A program made the translations under genes and the position numbers. Of a stretch of DNA of 64,000 nucleotides, positions 61,301 to 64,000 are shown piece after piece. This stretch comes from Tetranychus cinnabarinus (Eukaryota; Arthropoda; Arachnida; Trombidiformes; Tetranychidae), in NCBI GenBank assembly GCA_022266195.1, contig WHVY01000001.1:3534001-3598000 (forward strand). The letters are read 5' to 3'. The stretch's first letter is position 1, and each line of letters starts with the position of its first letter. A model generated the notes under the pieces. It searched no databases. It had not been told where the DNA came from and was given only the letters and a program-made list of their open reading frames with translations.

Positions 61301-64000
61301 TGATGAGCCTGTTGATGATGATGATGATGATTCCTAAGAATCCGGATCTATCTTATTCATTTGTTTGATGGCCAAACCTTAAAGAAACCACGCAACAGTC
61401 TAATTACATTCCATTGGCATATACAACACATAAATAGGAACACCAAAGTGCCCAATATAACAGCCTCCAGGCACAATGGCACATCCCATTTATAAGTCAC
61501 TCTCAATCTTCACCATCATCTTCATCATCATAATCATCATAATCATCATCATCATCGTCTTTATCATCTTCTTATCCATAAATATTCATCGTTTCCATTT
61601 ATCTGTATGGAATATTGATATTCAATGATACTGGTATGGGCCATTGTATATGTAAAGACTCGTGTCCAATCACCTCTAATGGTTTACCAGTATTAGGTTT
61701 GATTAGTTGCCATTTATTCCGTATTTATTCACCTATTTTATAACCATTTACCATTTTAATAAGCTCAATGTTAATTAAAGCTGATTGTTGTTCAACTGTT
61801 GAAACAAAAAGAAATGCAGAAAAAAAAGTAAAACATTTGACCTTTTACATGAAAGCTTGAATGTAACTTAAAAAGCTTTACTCACCTTTACTTTGTGTGT
61901 TGACCAAGGTAAGAATGGTTCCTTGTATTATCATTGAAAACTGATTAACCTTCAGGTCGATGATTTAATTGATTACACTGTTTAAGGTTAATTTGTGTGT
62001 ATATTTGTGTGTTTACATTTTTATATTTGAACACAGTAACACATTGTGTTACACATTTACCTTTTCCAATTTCCAAGTAATGTTAACTTGATCAACATAA
62101 TGTACTTCTGTTAATGCGGGTTATTATTGTTGCTTGTTATTGTCTATTGATTCATTGTTAATAGAATCAGTTAGTTGAAAACACAAAAACACAAATTACA
62201 CAATTATCAACAACAATTTAACTATAATTATTGTTGCTTTGTTATTGTAAAGATGGCATTTTTGGTTTGTTCAAACATGGCGGGTTACAGTGTTGAGGTT
62301 AAAACCGTAACATTGGCAACAACAACGCTATTTCACAGTGAAATTTTCATTCTTGTTCAATTTTTAAATGTTTGTCAACTTTTACCATTTATAAATCATC
62401 AATCATTAATTTAACGATTTAGTTCAACATTAGTTTCACTTGTTTCATTCAATTGTAACCTTCCACAATAAACCAATACATGAAAATGCTTTCAAACAGA
62501 ATCAAAATGTTTATGAATATCAAACAAGTAAATACATCTACATAACCAGGTAAAGTTAGAAAAGATATGAAGAAAAATGTTTTTCACCTTTTTTTTCTTC
62601 ATTTTCATTAATTTACTGACTTTTTGCCCATTCTTTTATTTTGCTTACAGGTTATTATGAACATTTGTCCACATCGATGTTACATTGAATTTCAACCCGA
62701 ATTTGGTTTTGCATGAAAAATGGACAATATTATCAACAATGAATGTGTAGTTTAACAGGTTACAAAAATATATTAACCAGTAAAATATGTATTGTTGTCC
62801 AGTTGGCTTTTTTTATTTGCATCTTTGGACATTTACATAGCTTTTTACATGGAATCCAATGTAGCGTGAAAAATTGTTTACCTTTTTTCGCTAACTCCAA
62901 AAATGGTTTCTGTTTATGAATTATTATTGAAATGAGCAGTGAGAAATTATGATTAGTATATTGCTACCAATGTTATTGTTACATTTTTATGTCCACGAGT
63001 CACTGAGGTTTTTGTTGAATTAACTTTACATTTGTTGTGTTTGGTGAATGAAGCAAATTATAAATCAAAATTATATGATTATGTGTATATTGATTAATGA
63101 ATTATGATCATTTGGTCATATCCAAGTGTAAACAATCTCGATTGTCCGATATTGTACATTCAGTAAAAAGTTGAGTTGCAACTCCAATACAATAAACTTT
63201 GTCTCTATTGTATTGCATTTTATTAAAATGATAATGATAAAAATTTCTGAATCAAAATTAAAATGATTGTTAAATAATCGAAAAATATTTAGCAAATGTA
63301 AATCTATTCTGAGCAAAGAAATACAAATCTTAATTAGCAAATTTTCCCTTGACATTGTTGATCGTTTGTCAGCTATCGTCTGCATCTCTTACTTTCCCTT
63401 TTGAACTTCAACTACGCATCAGTTTCAGTTATAATTGCTTTTGACTTTGGACATTTTAGACTAAATTGTTCAGCATATCTGATTGTTGAATGTGATCTGC
63501 TGTGTTTTAAATTGTTTCTTTCATGTGTTGTAAAGTTAAACGGTTCGCATTTAAAGTCGTCATCTTTGGGTTGTAAAAGGATTATATCTCCCATCTACTT
63601 GGTTTTATTGACTATTGACTTTCTACCTGTTGCTTAACCTTTTTCCATTCCATGTTATAAGCTTTGAAATAATTGTGTCTCACTAACGAGTAATCTTCAA
63701 TGTTCAAGAAAAGCCCGACTGAAATGCGCTGAGAGATGATTGTATTAATATACATGAACAAGTTTGCTTTGGTCAAAATATATAGTTTCATGTTGTATCT
63801 ATTGCATGGAATGGCAATGAAAACGAGGCAATGTTGAAACAATTGATACATTGATTGGAAAATAGCGAAATATCACTTTTCTTCACATTTAAAGTTGGAC
63901 CACCATGACCATCTATTTTACCTGAAACCTAAAGACGATATCTAAATGTGCGGGAGTAAATAAGGATGGTGATGATGAAGCAGAAGAAGAAGTAGAAGGA
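55382..64000. other. gene desert, right part
   Basis: No firm gene. GAT/ATC runs at 57212-57233, 59499-59516, 61300-61335 and 61509-61570 dominate the local structure. A frame at 60930-61157 (75 residues from ATG) has coding-like composition but nothing else in support. Frames at 57509-58283, 59496-59768, 62175-62414 and 63116-63851 are unsupported. The window ends in GAAGAAGAAGTAGAAG. Confidence 0.45.

Noticed and set aside
1..64000. CRISPR arrays or bacterial operon features.
   Set aside because: The window is eukaryotic (GT..AG introns, AATAAA signals), and no regularly spaced repeats were seen.

Overview
The window is nuclear DNA of an AT-rich eukaryote with short spliceosomal introns: about 65-90 bp in most genes, 226-1177 bp in a few. 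Families such as a menorin/FAM151 protein, a SOD-like secreted protein and an R1-type LINE point to an arthropod. A mite-like chelicerate is my guess from base composition and compact introns, but nothing here proves the species.

Layout. 1-2.1 kb: one possible exon only. 2.1-3.5 kb (+): a five-exon secreted Cu/Zn-SOD-like gene that keeps the zinc site but has lost two copper ligands and the catalytic arginine. 3.5-8.6 kb: gene-poor, with long GA/CT-rich tracts. 8.65-11.85 kb (+): a four-exon menorin/FAM151 gene. 13.9-14.9 kb (-): a compact HTATSF1/Cus2 splicing factor. 15.2-15.8 kb (-): a CAMLG/Get2-like ER receptor of the tail-anchored protein insertion pathway. 16.2-21.8 kb (+): POLR1A, the largest subunit of RNA polymerase I, read divergently from CAMLG. 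23.4-23.9 kb (+): an unrecognised four-helix membrane protein. 23.9-32.3 kb: no gene seen.

The unusual part is 32.27-41.5 kb. A gag-like LINE ORF1 with three zinc knuckles and a triplicated N-terminal repeat lies 3.7 kb upstream of a 1060-residue LINE ORF2 (endonuclease, reverse transcriptase, RNase H-like remnant, zinc finger). A normal R1/I-type LINE has the two ORFs nearly touching. The gap holds an unrecognised 293-residue ORF ending in a zinc-knuckle-like motif and, on the opposite strand, a three-exon gene for a USP-type deubiquitinase that I assembled across two short introns. ORF2 starts inside the stop codon of a small upstream frame (TAATG), and a nested stem-loop follows ORF2. This may be one composite element with a captured deubiquitinase, or LINE pieces flanking ordinary genes.

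41.5-64 kb is a gene desert rich in GAT/ATC triplets. It has one plausible tiny spliced gene (55.1-55.4 kb) and one GC-rich, coding-like island (48.4 kb).

The ordinary genes serve RNA polymerase I transcription, U2 snRNP splicing and tail-anchored protein insertion; I see no shared pathway between neighbours.
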